Source: Hyperoplus lanceolatus
Taxonomy: Eukaryota > Chordata > Actinopteri > Uranoscopiformes > Ammodytidae
Assembly: GCA_026929865.2 (NCBI GenBank)
Contig: CM049402.1
Span: 27,715,001 to 27,779,000, forward strand
Direction of reading: 5' to 3'
Length of the DNA stretch: 64,000 bases
A program made the translations under genes and the position numbers. Positions 22,664 to 36,351 of the stretch are shown piece after piece. Position 1 is the first letter of the stretch. Each line of letters opens with the position of its first letter. Under the pieces are notes generated by a model. It made no database searches, was not told the DNA's origin, and was given only the letters and a program-made list of their open reading frames with translations.

Positions 22664-23324
22664 CGCTGCTGTTTTTATCTGTGCTTCCTCGTAAACCGCT
22701 GCCGTGCATGGCGGAGAAGACAAACCGATGGAATATGCTGCACCCCGAGTCACCGTCAGCCCTTCCCCGATGTATTTACATTCACTAGGCCTACTGCTTA
22801 AACTCTTTCAAACATCACAACATTTCCATCAAACTGATGCTTAGGACTTACTTTTTCAGCTATCAATCAATGCGTACACGCCTATGCCTACTTCAGGACC
22901 CATATAATAAAATCGGAAACTGCAAACTTGACTGATTAAAATCACATAGGCTATGGGCTTTGTGGAACGGCTAAGATATTATTTAGGGTGTGTGAGATTG
23001 GCACATACATTGATACAGATTGTTCCTAAATCTTAGTTTAGTAAAACAAATGTAAAAAAAGAGGGAGAGGGAGACCTTATTGGGTAAAGGGGGATCTTAG
23101 TTTAGTTAAGAGTAAAACACTGGCCCTCATTTACTAACAGTGAGTACCCTACGCACAGATTTGGGCTGTTATTTATCAATATTTTCGTTCCCTGAATGTC
23201 TTTGTATTCTGCGAACAAATTTAGAACTTCCTCAGACCAAGGCTTAAATAATATAATTGCTCCACTGTATCTCATGATGCGACACAACGTTTGACGTTTA
23301 CCAACTCAATAAGAGTTGGCAATA

Positions 23325-23347
23325 AGAGAGAGAGAGAGAGAGAGAGA
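23325..23347. repeat. (GA)n microsatellite
   Basis: About 11 GA units inside the right part of the old hAT-like element. Confidence 0.9.
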
Positions 23348-23598
23348 TGAAAAGGTAGAAATATATCTGACTTGTTGACTTATATGTCAATATTAAATAC
23401 ATTTTATGCTTTGAAGGGACAACAATTGCATTGACAATGAATATTAGTTTAGAAAAATCAATTTAGGTGTGACTTCCTTCCTATACGCCACGCCCACTTC
23501 TTGTTGTGTATCCAGATACAGATACAGATAATTCTGTTGGTTGAACAGATACAAATACAGATACAGATAATGACGTCTCCGCGCACCCCTAATTGGCT

Positions 23599-24286
23599 GA
23601 CAGGAGACAATACAGTGTCAGTGAATGAGAAAAGCAATAATCATCTATATGTAGGAACGGAGTGCACAATTTAAATATATATTTCATTGGAACAGACCTT
23701 ATGCATGAAACCAAATACAATTTAAACTTCCTAATTTAGTTTTATTTGGAGGTTATATTTTCCTCCAGCGATGGCTGATGTTTGTTTAGATTCAGTTGAT
23801 CACTTTAAAAAAAAATTGTTTTCACACACATGATACACTAAGGCTGATTATCTGCAAGAGCTGACTAAACGTGAGCCGGTCTCAGTCACTGAGGACTTAC
23901 TATTTAACCAAAAACAAGACACTCTTTAAAGTGAACTGACACGCTCCTTAGTTTTAGTTTCTCAACAGGACTCTATATTATGGCAGCAGGAAGTAACCTT
24001 AAACAAGTCTTAAAGGTTCAGTAAGCGGAATGGTCAGTTTAGCTAACTTCCTGTCACTGACCTCGTCCCCACATCACCACATTAATGCACTGCAGTCTTC
24101 AAGCAGCGTGTTATCTAGCATCATCTCAGATCCATAAGAGTGATAAAACATGATAGAAAACCATAAAAACAGACAGTGGGAAGGATTTTTATCTGCTCCG
24201 CCATTGTAGGCGCATACACATTTACCCATCTGTCGCTCTGCGCGTGCACCGGCAGTGAGACGGGTGCCGTTTTGTAGCGTTCTCTT
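23599..24286. other. non-coding spacer
   Basis: AT-rich, with no gene or named repeat recognised. Confidence 0.6.
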
Positions 24287-24375
24287 TTTTTTTTTTTTTT
24301 TATGCTTTATTGATAGTGCAGAAAGACAGAATCGAAATGGGGCAGAGAGGGGAGTGACATGCAGAGAACGACCGC
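24287..24375 (-). mobile_element. SINE-like or processed retroposon 3' end
   Basis: On the minus strand a CT-rich segment (TGCATGTCACTCCCCTCTCT) leads to CAATAAAGCAT and then about 18 A residues. A poly(A) tail right after an AATAAA is the mark of an RNA-derived insertion. The CT-rich part resembles a retroposon tail that is common in spiny-rayed fish. The family assignment is from memory and tentative. Confidence 0.5.
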
Positions 24376-24830
24376 GGAAGGGCTTTGTGAAACGCGCACA
24401 CTATATAAGTGATCACTGTATGAATAAAGAGTGATTTACCACTTATATTAACATAAATAAATCGCTTACTTCACCTTTAAACATGTATTATCTGTGGAAC
24501 TGTTATCAAATTTGACCTTTGATATGGTATAAGGCTTCAGGCTGTAATCCCATTGTGTTCGCCAGCAGATAAACAGAGACAGAAGAAACGAACCAGCTTG
24601 ATCATTGAAAGTGTGAAAGCCGAGAAACACACATTTACACTATAGCACTGGCACCCAGACACTCGGCTGCAGTGGCTGCTTGGTATTTGCCTTGTGTTGT
24701 ATGTTTGACTGTTAGCAGTGTGCAGGTCATGGCAGCGGCCCCCCTGGAGAAATAAAGGTGTAAAACAGCTGGATGGGAGTTAGTACAGCTGCTGTTATAC
24801 ATCACTCGCACCACTGCTCCCAATTAAAGC
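24376..24830. other. non-coding spacer
   Basis: No feature recognised. Confidence 0.6.
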
Positions 24831-24838
24831 CTGTAGGC
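24831..24838. repeat. target site duplication CTGTAGGC (left)
   Basis: Exact match to 25449-25456, flanking the hAT element. Confidence 0.92.
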
Positions 24839-25448
24839 CAGGCCTATTCAACTTGCGGCCCGTGGGCCGAATACGGCCCTTCTTGTTTTTTTTCTGGCCC
24901 GCAAGAGGTTGTCTGCAGACCAAAAAAATAATTAAAAATGTAAGGAAAATTGTTGTCTGCAAATCTGGTTCGATATGATAAATAAAACAAATGCAGTAAA
25001 TCAGTTTTACACATTCCTATGAGGCTGGTTTATGAAGCTGCATGAGTGTCTCAGGATTGGCCTTACAACTTATAAGCCAAACTATGCTGAAATAGCTAAA
25101 TCAAGGCAGTGCAATTTCTCTCACTGACTGAACCAGGCTCAAACTGTCTCATATGTACAGTAGTTCTGTTTTGTGATGATTCCAACAACATTGTTGAATC
25201 ATAAGGATGTGTCCAAAATATGTAAGAACCACAATTGTTATAATGATGCGATTAAAAGTGAAGAAAAAGGAATGCGTCTGACTAGTTTATTCCATTTAGC
25301 AGTACTTTATCTATTGAGTTAACACTACCTTAAATACGATTTATTTGTAGCGATTAATTGACATTATATGTTTTACTGTATGTGTGGCCCATGAACCCCC
25401 AGTGGTTTTCCTTTTCGGCCCACTTGTTAAGGAGGTTGAATAGCCCTG
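24839..25448. mobile_element. non-autonomous hAT transposon, 610 bp
   Basis: Termini CAGGCCTATTCAACTTGC (left) and, on the reverse strand, CAGGGCTATTCAACCTCC (right) form imperfect inverted repeats. Sub-terminal GGCCC motifs occur at both ends. A perfect 8-bp duplication (CTGTAGGC) flanks the element, which is diagnostic for the hAT superfamily. No transposase frame is present. Confidence 0.92.
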
Positions 25449-25456
25449 CTGTAGGC
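25449..25456. repeat. target site duplication CTGTAGGC (right)
   Basis: Partner of 24831-24838. Confidence 0.92.
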
Positions 25457-26895
25457 AGACCGGTTGGGAGCTCTGTGGAGACTGACCTTTGAGTGACAAA
25501 GCTTTTGACTCTCATTAGCCAACCACGTAGCTCTTGCTAAGCACAATCCAGCATCAATTTCAGATCCGACATGATCCCTCCTGCTCGCTCGCTCTTTGGT
25601 ATTTAAGCTACATATAGACGTTATAGTTTCTCACGTCCTCCTTTCCTCACTTACAGTCTGTTTTCGAAGATGTTCACACTGATCAATTGTTTGTACGGAT
25701 TGTGTATTGTGTATGGATCTCCCGAGTATTGGTTTCCAGTTATTTGGCAGTGTTATGTGTTATGGTGTGACTTTGGCAGTCAACCGTACATGCAGGTTCT
25801 AAGTGTAAAACTAAACATTGAAAGAATCATTAAGCAGGCCTGAATATGGATGATTGATGGCAAGGTAGCCTTGTTTGATCTGTTAAATCCTGACATGGTT
25901 AAGCTACTAACTAAATTCTATCTGTGTTCTAAAATCCCAACATCACTGTTACAATTTTTTTTAAATTATCTAACAGGAATGTGTAGAAAACAGAGCAGAG
26001 CATTTAAAAAACAAGTTTACCATGTTTGTGCCCTTGTAAATGTAGTCCAATATCCTACTTCTGACTTGTTGATGTCAACTTCAGAGTAAACTTCAAAGAT
26101 TTGCCTTTCAGCAGAGGCTATATAGACACACAGCCTTCAAAGGAGTTTTATTATGTGCTATAAAAAAGGGGAGCACTTGTCATAATGCAAAAATATATTA
26201 TTTTGTATTATTTTAATGCTACTTTTCACCACTTGTGCCCGCTATGAGTCAACTTATGTCCAGTAACCAAGGCCATTTGTCATATTTCTTGTAAGGTCCT
26301 ATCCCAACATATTAGGATGCCTAACCTGCTTTTCCCCCAGTAAAATCCCTTATTCAAAACGCTGCACAGTTTAACAGTTCCTGTGGGTCCCTACCTTCTG
26401 ACATCTGTAGAACATGTCACAAATTGGCTAACCAACCAAGTTCTTGGGGTTGCAGAAAATGGCTTGTCAAAACTCTGAATACCATTATCATTGTCAATTT
26501 ACAATATTTGTTTTCTGTCCTTTTTTATTCTAACAATCACTGTCTAAGAGAATATACCAAACTTTTGAGTTTGTGAGATTTTGAAGGAGGTTTTCATACA
26601 TATTTTCCTTTGTTTTCACCCAACTACACTGGTGAACAACTTTTGGTTTTTGCAGCCAATACACATTCAACAAGACCTGAAAATGAAAACACACCCCAGA
26701 GGACCATCAGGTTTGCTGAAAGGAGAAACCAGAGGAGTGTATATAACTTTATCTTCTGTTTAACCAGTGATGTAACACATAGTTGTTGTATTCAATAGTT
26801 ATTTGCAGGTGTCTTTTGGTGCAGGAGGTCTTCAGGGAAAACAATTTAATCCTGCTGAGAGGAGGAGAGCGGCCAGAGGTCGGGCCGGGCCACTC

Positions 26896-26900
<5 letters not shown>

Positions 26901-26928
<28 letters not shown>
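26901..26928. repeat. (CA)n microsatellite
   Basis: About 14 CA units. Confidence 0.92.
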
Positions 26929-26930
<2 letters not shown>

Positions 26931-26931
<1 letters not shown>

Positions 26932-26992
26932 CTGACTAATAGCGCTGATTAAGCTTAATAATTAATGAGTAGTCCAACCTGCTGCTGGAGTA
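26931..26992. promoter_or_regulatory. possible conserved non-coding segment with homeodomain-type cores
   Basis: GATTAAGCTTAATAATTAAT (26947-26966) packs several TAAT/ATTA cores on both strands beside a GC-balanced stretch. This resembles vertebrate developmental enhancers, but the sequence alone cannot show conservation or function. Confidence 0.2.
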
Positions 26993-28659
26993 TGTCCATC
27001 CACTGATGTTTTTCTCTCTCTTCTGCTCTCAGACACTTTATCAGTTGCTAGCCTCTCTCAACCCTCAGGACTTTAAAGATACAGATTTTCCCAGGATAAA
27101 AAAAAACAAAATAATGTTTCCACAAGTTGTACTGCTTGTTGCTTATTTGTCCATGACATTTGTATTTATTTCTGCTGCGGGCTGAACAGAAACAAGACAT
27201 GCCGACCCACAAGGCCTTACTAGAGTATCTACTATATAAAAGCTATCACATCTCTATTAAGACAGTAACCACAACAGAGAGAGTAAACAGAAAATCAATC
27301 CTCTCAATACTGACCGAGGTATATTTAAAATGAATGAGTTCACGGACACAGAGTGAGGATGATGAATACAATTAATTAGATGTAAACATGAAGCAAGAGG
27401 ATAAGGTTTTCTGTTTATGTTGTTGACATATGAGGCAAATTGCAGAAGTCTAATTATCATACCGGTGAAATATCTACTGACAATATAATACATTTATTTT
27501 CTGACAGCATTTGTAATCTTGCAAAACAATAATACAGCAAATGTGAGTGTATAGACTCAAGGTTTTGTTTAGGCAGTGGTATAGCATTATGTGATACCGC
27601 TTATCATTAGGTGAGAACTTCATTGTCTATACAATGGAAATATGTTTAACATTACTGCAATGAAGATGGTTTATGAATAAGATTATAGTAAAATACATTG
27701 GGAGAGCTGAGAGTTCAATCATATGTTATCAAATGCATAATGTAATTCCTTTGCAGGGGTTTACCTGGAGACAGAAGCATGCACACACACTCTTGGTTGG
27801 AGCATCATAGCATGAAAACACTCCTGACTCATGTAAATCTAAACAAAGACATCGACTCTCTCCATCATGTTCTTCTCTTTAATGCAAACCACAGACTTCT
27901 GACTGTGACTCCAGATAGGATCTCTCTCCGTTTGGAAGTGATTATCCGCTCTCTCTCTCTCTGCCTTTGCTTTCATGTATTAATATCATGTTAATTCACT
28001 GTTCATATTCCAAACTTAACTCATATTTGACTTAAAATCTGTTCAAAGTTTAATTTAATTTCATAGTTTATGGGTTAAACTTCTGACCCTGACAGCCCGC
28101 TCATTTACACACTAATAATTAGATTTGAAAAACTCAGAGTTTAGCAGTGTTCAGTCTTTAATCTGATACTTTTAATGTCAGCGAGGTTATAATCAGATTA
28201 ACACAGAGACAGATCTCTGCTCACTCTTTTCTTCTGCTCAGATTGTTATTACAGTCGAGGTCAAAGGTCAGAAGAAACTGAGGAAGTGAGGAGCATCATA
28301 GTTGGCTGGAAGTAGTTACATTGCTGACTCACTGATGAATGATGCCGAACTGAGCTGAGTTTTTAAAGTTGGCCTGATAATGGATTTAACATTTGATTTT
28401 TTTTGTATGCTTCCCCACACTGTTCAATCGATGTCATTGTTGTCCTCTTTACTTTGGAAGACATGCCTGGCTGTTTTTCTTGCTTTTTTATGACTACATA
28501 ATGTGATTTGTTTATGGAACAGCACTGGCCAAAAGACTCAGTATATCACAATTGTATATTTTAAAGTTTCAGAAAGTGACTGAAACTGTTGGGAATATTA
28601 TAGCCATTTATTCTTTACATGATACTGGCTTTACTTTAATCTACTCACCTTGTTGGCTT

Positions 28660-29150
<491 letters not shown>

Positions 29151-30376
29151 ATGGAAAAGCAGCGTATGTTGTCTCTTAACTTGATCCCACCTACAATGCT
29201 ATAATCGTTTTGACATGGTACAGAACCAATGTAAGTCCACGAGCATGACACCAACTCTTTTTAAATCACTAAACCAATCTCAGTCTTGGGCTACAATCCA
29301 TAAATGTGGAACCAGACTACAGCAACTGGATGTTTGATGTGAATCCTCACCTACCCAGGGTTGCAGTTTGTCTTTTCGCCAACAAAAATGAAACACGAGA
29401 AGCTCCAACAAGAAGATGAAAGTGAGAGAAAAGGCATTTGAATAACTGACCTGGTTTAAAAAGAAATCTGATGTTGAAGCAAAAAGTTTGTCTCATTTGT
29501 AGAATAAATACATCTGACCTCAGTGGAACTTGTCTGGCTACAAGTTAGATTAAGACAAATGAGCAGCAAACACGTAACTGGCTCCAGGCAGTTTCTCCAA
29601 GATGTCACAGTAATGAAGATGTCTGACTTTTTCAAATAAGTCTTGGTGGTTTGTGTCCGTGTTAGTTCTTATGTTTTAACTGCTCAGTCAGGTAACAGAG
29701 AACTCACTCTGCATGTTAATGTCATTTGACAGCAAGAGTGATTTACTCTGTCCTTGTTCCATGGTATGGTATGTTGTCAATCATTCCCTCATGTACCTGC
29801 TACATTTCTCTCAGGTTATTTGGGATGTCACTGTATTTTTGTCTGTCTTCTCATCATGTTCTGTCTATAAATAAAAACACACCACCGCCATCAGCCCTGC
29901 GGTCATCTGCAGATGGGTAATTTGTTCCCTAAGGCTCCCATCTCATGTGTGGGAAGGGGGGCAATACGTCACACAAACCCAGTGGTGTCTCTAAACGTCA
30001 CTTTCATTTACCAGGAAACATCCTAGGTGAGGAATGGAAGACATTTTAGAGGGAATACAAAGGTTTTTGGCCACTAACTTTCAGCCATGTATCACCATTA
30101 CATGTAAAATATGTATTTGAAATGAGATGGCAGTGAGGTTTCTACAGTATGCCTTTCTACAGTATGACTTTGGGACTGCGGATGAAAAATAGCCTTTCAA
30201 TTCTAATACTAGAATTCAGTTATATATATATATAAATGGGCACTGCGCCAGTCGAAAATATGTGCGTGTGTGGTTTCATTTTCATTCTGATATCCGCTTA
30301 GAGAAGCAAATTAATTCAGTTGTTTGATCTTGGTCTTTGCTCTCACTTTGGGATCTGAATAAGTTTTATCCATGGC

Positions 30377-30379
<3 letters not shown>

Positions 30380-30434
<55 letters not shown>
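30380..30434. repeat. (GA)n microsatellite
   Basis: About 27 GA units. Confidence 0.95.
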
Positions 30435-30438
<4 letters not shown>

Positions 30439-32241
30439 CTTCCTTTACTGGCTTCCAGTGCAGCACATAAACATGTTATTTTGGCAATTAGTTGTATTGA
30501 CCATGATTACATCTCAGATCTTTTAAAACCTCAGACCTGGAGATGTTAAGGAATTTTTTTTTATTATTCTTTGGCTTTTGGACCTGGACATCTTTATTCT
30601 GTGTTCCAGAATGTGTTCTTTATCTTGTACAACAATGTTTCTATGTTGCTCTTAAACATTTTTCTTTGGCTGTAACACTAACCCTTCACTTGAATTGACT
30701 TGACTGATCAATATCTGAGTCTTGTATAAGTAGTATGATATTGTTTAATCTGTTACAGCTATTTAACCTCACTACAAATACATTTACCTGAAGATGGTCT
30801 GAGGGTCTATTGTTGAAGTAACTGAATTAGAGAAAGCATGTTGAGAAAAAGTAAAATTTTTGGCTCTAACAAGAGGATGCAACAATATGCAGCCACTGTG
30901 AGGTGGTTTAGTTAAGCTGTAAAGTCGCAGGAGAAGATACGCACTTCTAAAATCCCTCGTAAAGGGTATTTACATAACCCAACAAGTTGTGTTGCAAAAT
31001 GGCGCCTTTATTAATTCTAATTCAAGCTCAGTTAAAAGACACATGATGAACAACCCCATAATTAGGACATTATAGCAGTTGTACCTGTAATCAATCTGAC
31101 TGTGTGTTTCAATAAACTGCATTTGTTTTTGTGTTTCAGCTCCATTCACCTGCCTACTTAAAATAAACTGTGTTAGTGTGTTTTTCTAGCGGTTAGACTT
31201 ACTCTCTCAACGGGGTCAGAAAAGAAAACCAAAACAAGAAACATTGTCATTGCTTTTCCTCTGTGCCAATTTGAATAGTTGAAATGGGAAATTAAATCTT
31301 GTTTATGAGACAGTGTTGATGGCGGATCTAAAGTGTGAGGGGGCGAGCGTACCCGGCGCCAGGTCGTCGTTCAGCAGATTGTTCCACAAGTGTTGACATG
31401 ATTGACTAAGTGAAAACATATGGCAAGGGACACACGGGACGGCCCTGGGGACCTTCAACTAGCTCAGTGCTGAAGAAGCCCCCAAGCTCCCCTTTTACCT
31501 TCTGTCTATTTCCACCCCACCTACCCACCCCTCCCTTTCCCTTTCTTTCCAGCTGACTGGCTCCTAATTGAAGAGGGTGTGGGCTGCGTGTCAACAGCCG
31601 ACAATGAGGTCATAAATCGTATGCGGGCGACCACCATGCTTGCCTTGAGCTATTTCACTTACCTCTGTCACGGTGTCATCGCTGCTGCCACTCTGTCCTT
31701 AAATGATTCAGCGTATCAGTTAAGAGTCCAGCTCGTTATCACTTTAATGAGAATGTTTTTCCACTGACGTAACACCATCAGGTCCAGAACCCATAATGCC
31801 AACCTCAAAGATGATGTCATCTCCCTCATAAATACAGAATATACTGTAAGTGGATATTAAGCCCAATTATCTTAGATGTCGCTCTTCCTTCAGTATATTG
31901 ATATTATGTGTCCTGGTTTTGTATTTGTCAAGGCCAACACATGCCCACCACCTACATAGATGCTCAGAATGGCCTTTATGAAGCAAAGTAATGAGATCAA
32001 ATACAGCACCTTTTAATCTAGACAATGTAGTACACTATCCATAAGGGACTAACTGGTGAGTCATCACTGCAAGTCATCTACCTGCCTCTGCTTTAATATA
32101 AACTAAGATTAAAAAAGAAAAATATTTTCACAGTATGAAACCACTTAGCCTCCAATGATTGTGAGCTAACAGCAAGCAGGATCAGGACGGTCAGCTATTA
32201 ACTCACAATAGTGTGGGAAGAACTGTCTGTCCTTATTTCAT

Positions 32242-32252
32242 ACACACACACA

Positions 32253-32307
<55 letters not shown>
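32242..32307. repeat. (AC)n microsatellite
   Basis: About 32 AC units with one interruption. Confidence 0.95.
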
Positions 32308-32309
<2 letters not shown>

Positions 32310-33021
32310 ATTGTCCAATTAGCTTGTTGCCTGCATGCAGAAAAAAGGGCTCCTCTCAAACTTTCGCAAACCTTTACTTTATACTGATAATGTCACACAG
32401 TGGAACTTGAAAAAGCTGCTGTAATACAGAATTATTGCTGCCCCATTCATCCTAATGATACCTCATTAGATGGGAATATAAAGCTAAGGTGCAAAGAAGA
32501 TCAAATCAATTCATGATGTGTGCATTTAAGAGAATTAGGAGTTCACAGTTATCAGTTTTCAGTTTAAGAAAAGCTGACATGACAGTGTAAATTGATTGAT
32601 CATTTCAAATCCACATACAACAGTGTGTTTTCATGGTGATGAAGTAATATGTCACTCAGTGCAACATATGGCCCACCGGTTTGTTCTTAATAGTTTTTGG
32701 ACAACAATCTAGCTCTATGACTCAGAGGAATATTAAGCTTTGAAACAGTAGACGGCAGTACAGTAACTGTGTGGGTTGATTCCTAAATGGACTGGAAACA
32801 TCCTCTGTATGGGATTATGATTCTGCAGATGCCTCCACAAAAGGCCTACACAACTTTGTTTTCAGCCAATTTTCATTCATGTGCGAATGGAAAGAAATTC
32901 TGCAGCCCGCCACCGCTGTAACAGCTGTGGGTGAGGCTTCAGATTTGGCAGGGGGCCGACCGGGTTACGACTTGTGGCGTATATAGAGCGCAGAGAGACG
33001 CAGGCAGATAAGATGAGGAGG

Positions 33022-33022
<1 letters not shown>

Positions 33023-33053
<31 letters not shown>
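33023..33053. repeat. (GT)n microsatellite
   Basis: About 15 GT units. Confidence 0.92.
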
Positions 33054-33056
<3 letters not shown>

Positions 33057-33799
33057 CAGATGGCTGTAAACAAAGTAATGCTAAGTAACTAAACTCCACC
33101 AACAGCTGAAAGCCGTTCCTTTTGAAGGTCTCTGAGGAAAATCTCCATGTACGAGGAGCTCCTCACATCTTGTGTGTGTCTAAGACGTCTCCTTTCCAAT
33201 CTCTCCCGGGCTCTCCACTTCCTGTTTGTCTTACGCTTGGGGAGGTGACATTGCCCCGCCGCTGCTGAGCTAAGAAATAAAAATAAACTGAGGGTGTTTC
33301 TGCTGCTGCTTCACTCCTCCACTGCTATTGGTTGCCGCTTCCTTGGATAGAATTGATCCCCAGTGAGATGTGGACTTCTTTCCATCTGCTCGCCGCTAAT
33401 TAACAGACGCGAAGCCTCCCAGAAGAGAGACTTGTGCCGCTGTACTCTACAGGGGAAACAATACGCACGGCCTCAGCAGACACCGCAGCATTGCAAGGTG
33501 AGACAGCCAATCAACGAGCACATTCACTTTAATCAGCAGGTACTGTACGGTGAGACGCAACAGCAGTTTTTTTTAAGGGTAACGCCGATGCTGACACCAA
33601 CAGAGTGAGGCGAACATCTGGAAACTCCTGAGAAATTAAAACCATTTGAGGGTTTGTCCCAGAGGGAGCAAACAGAAATGGCTGTTGTATATATTTAAAT
33701 AATCAGCAGTATCCAGAGATGATCAATAATGTACAATTCAGAGATGATCATGAAGTTTAGGTTCAAACAGGTAGGCTGACTATCTGCACTGTGTTCTTT

Positions 33800-33882
33800 A
33801 TTGCTCTGTCTATGCACATTGAGTTGCACTAATCCAAAGGAAAGGTGCTATAAAATTAAATTTTGATTTATTGATTAAATAA
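33800..33882 (+). mobile_element. possible L2-type LINE 3' end fragment
   Basis: The segment GAAAGGTGCTATAAAATTAA followed by TTTTGATTTATTGATT resembles the 3' tail of fish L2 LINEs, which usually read AAAGGTGCTATATAAAT and then an AT-rich short repeat. Only the tail is visible. Confidence 0.4.
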
Positions 33883-34219
33883 CAACGTCATTCCAGTGGG
33901 GAACATGCTTTGGTAGCATGTATCTTTCAGTCTGGACCAACGTTGTGCACACCTGAAAGACTGACATTGAAATTCCTCCACAAAAGCTTCAAAAGGAGGA
34001 AACAGAGAATCGGAAAAAAATATTCAACTATTTACATTACTGAGAACTGACTCAGTCTGGCATGCAATCCTTCAACTGATCTCAAGGGCGGATACATACA
34101 GTAATTAGAGATACAAGGTTCTTCAATAAACAGACAGCAAAACACACTGCTCTTGTCTGAGAGACTGGCTCAGATTCATTCTAAGCATACCTCAATACAA
34201 CACTCAGACGGTCAGATGT

Positions 34220-34226
34220 GTGTTGA
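34220..34226. repeat. possible target site duplication GTGTTGA (left)
   Basis: Exact match to 38151-38157, each abutting one end of the long inverted repeat. GTGTTG also resembles the element terminus, so chance is not excluded. Confidence 0.6.
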
Positions 34227-35101
34227 CAACACAGTCTCACTCCTAGAACGTCAAAGTGCGACTGTGGGCCAGGGCCTCTTACCGTCCGTCACTGACGTGA
34301 AATCAGACTTTGCCGCCGTCTAAAGACGGATTGGGGGTTCAATTCACTACAATGTAATGCCACCCCGGGCGCTATTCATTTCTATTGGACAGATACATGT
34401 CACGTGACTTTCAAGTTTCTCCCGGCGAAAATTAAATCCAAGCTGTGGCCGCCATTGCTACAGTTTTTATTCAGATTTTTAAAAGATTTATAAATTATTA
34501 ATTGGGTTGTTGATAACATTGTTGGTGATAAATGTGTGTCATACTTTCACAATCTTCACTCAGTGAATGTGTACGATTTAGTTTGATGATTATCACGAAT
34601 ATTATTCTGGACATCGCAAGGTTTGTTTATCTTTGATCAGCTGCTTGCTATGACGCTTATGACGCTGCCTCAACAACGTGCATTTGTTGACAGCGGAGAT
34701 TGAGCGTGTATCACGTGACAGTAGACGAGCCTATAGTGGCAGCCATTGTGGACTTGTAATGGCTGCCACCAATGCCTTTTTCAGTGAGAATTGTGAGCTA
34801 AAAAGAGCATAAATCCTTGTGTGGTGTTGTTTTTATAAGATTTCTAGCTAGAACTTTGTCCTTTACTTTCATAATCTTGATACAGCAAATTCATATGATC
34901 TGTCTGAAGCCTGATAGTTGTCACGGAATTTTCGGTAGCTATTCTACCTGCACTGAAAGATGTTTTACACACACAGCTGAGAAGAGCGCTCACTCCAATC
35001 GTTTTTCATAAAAACCAACTCGCCAGTAGGTTTAAGAGAAAGACGAACGGAGTAATAAGAAACCATATGAATAGGTTATAGAAACAACAGTGTTTCACAT
35101 T
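34227..35101 (+). repeat. left inverted-repeat arm
   Basis: Pairs in reverse complement with 37545-38150. Matching blocks include CACGTGACTTTCAAGTTTCTC, ACTCAGTGAATGTGTACGAT and CCAACTCGCCAGTA. About 250 bp at roughly 34700-34955 has no counterpart in the right arm. Confidence 0.88.
34736..34769. repeat. perfect 12-bp hairpin within left arm
   Basis: GTGGCAGCCATT (34736-34747), a 10-nt loop, and the exact reverse complement (34758-34769). It lies in the part of the left arm that the right arm lacks. Confidence 0.8.
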
Positions 35102-36303
35102 TTTACAATAAATGATTCAGATAGGCCTATCGTACTCAGAAAAGAAATGGCACATATATTAGTGGTCCATGTGCAAAATAGCAAAAATATGTTTGCTCTA
35201 ATCTGGGACAGTCTGTATTATGCTTAAAAAAACAATATCCGGAAGTGCCGGAACCATGAGAATCTTTAAATGTCAAGAGATTTCCAGCAATGTATTTGTT
35301 TGGTCAACAAAGTTATAATTTTGTCATGGATATGAAGCCTATTTTCTCAAGCCTAGCACTATATGAAGGCCCCATGAAGCTTTTCGCTTTCGTTCTTTCT
35401 TTGTTTTTGTCGAAGTAGGAACCAAAATTAGCTAACTTTAGAGATTATAAAACATAATGCAATCAACAATCTAAAATCCAAATTGAATAGGCTATACAAT
35501 GGATAGATTTACTGTAGGCCTAAATGGCCTACAGGCCTATACTTTATTCATCCTCAAATGTAAGTGTCCCCGCAGCAGTAATAATGTAAACAGTCTGCAC
35601 ATTACATTTGCTTTAATCTGTTGTCCAGGTGAAGGTCCAGGTGTTTGTAGCCTTCCATCAACTCGACCGCTTCTCCCAGAATGGAGATTCAGCTTAGTCC
35701 TCCTGAAATTCAGCTAACCCAACTGTCCACCAGTTCCCTGTCCTTGTACACTGTCCCTTGAGCTGCCTACAGAACTGAACACCCTACATCTGCTGGATCA
35801 TCTGAATATTTTATTAAAATAGGCCCATGTGAAAATGGCTGGTGTTAATTGAGGGATGTGAAATACAAAGGCTAGAATCATGGGACCAACTGTTATAGAG
35901 AGATATTAACCTTATCATGCCGATTAAATCAGGGCGCTGTCAAGGTTTCTTCTCCCAATGCCACACCACAGGTCCAGCGCGATACACAGGCGTAATGTCT
36001 CTCCCAGTATGAAAAGAACAAGAATACATCTCTTGTCTTATCATGCCAAGTGTGTGGTGGACAAACCGCCGTCAAAAGCACTTAAATATTAAGACGGGGG
36101 ACAATATAAAGAGTCAACTACATATGCAGAAAATAATAAACGCTGATTAGCCCTTCATCTCTTAAAATGTGCATGAATTAAGCAATCTTCAAACTACTCC
36201 CATTTGAATTACTGGTCTACTTCTTCAACAACATTTCATATCATTAACTAAAAGAGAACTACCAAATCTATCCTAGGCTACTGTATGTCAGGGTAGAAGA
36301 TGT

Positions 36304-36351
<48 letters not shown>

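Larger units (their letters stand above)
13920..23591. mobile_element. old hAT-like element split by Gypsy-2
   Basis: Left end TAGGGATGAGCCCGAA (13920) and right end, on the reverse strand, TAGGGGTGCGCGGAG (ending 23591) form imperfect inverted termini of the hAT TAGGG type. ATTGGCT occurs on both sides (13911-13917 and 23592-23598), consistent with a target duplication that is offset by two bases on the left. Removing Gypsy-2 leaves about 1.24 kb, a usual size for a non-autonomous hAT. No transposase frame is visible. The class and exact ends are moderately supported because the termini are diverged. Confidence 0.5.
25457..28655. other. non-coding DNA
   Basis: No gene recognised. It contains a (CA)n array and, next to it, a short AT-rich segment dense in TAAT/ATTA cores, described separately. 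Confidence 0.6.
29151..34219. other. non-coding DNA
   Basis: No gene recognised. It contains (GA)n, (AC)n and (GT)n arrays, a likely LINE 3' fragment near 33.8 kb, and a possible short decayed LINE RT fragment near 30.43-30.54 kb (CTGGCTTCCAGTG could encode a WLPV-type motif, weak). More GC-rich stretches at 31.3-31.8 and 32.9-33.6 kb might be regulatory, but I see no exon. Confidence 0.6.
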
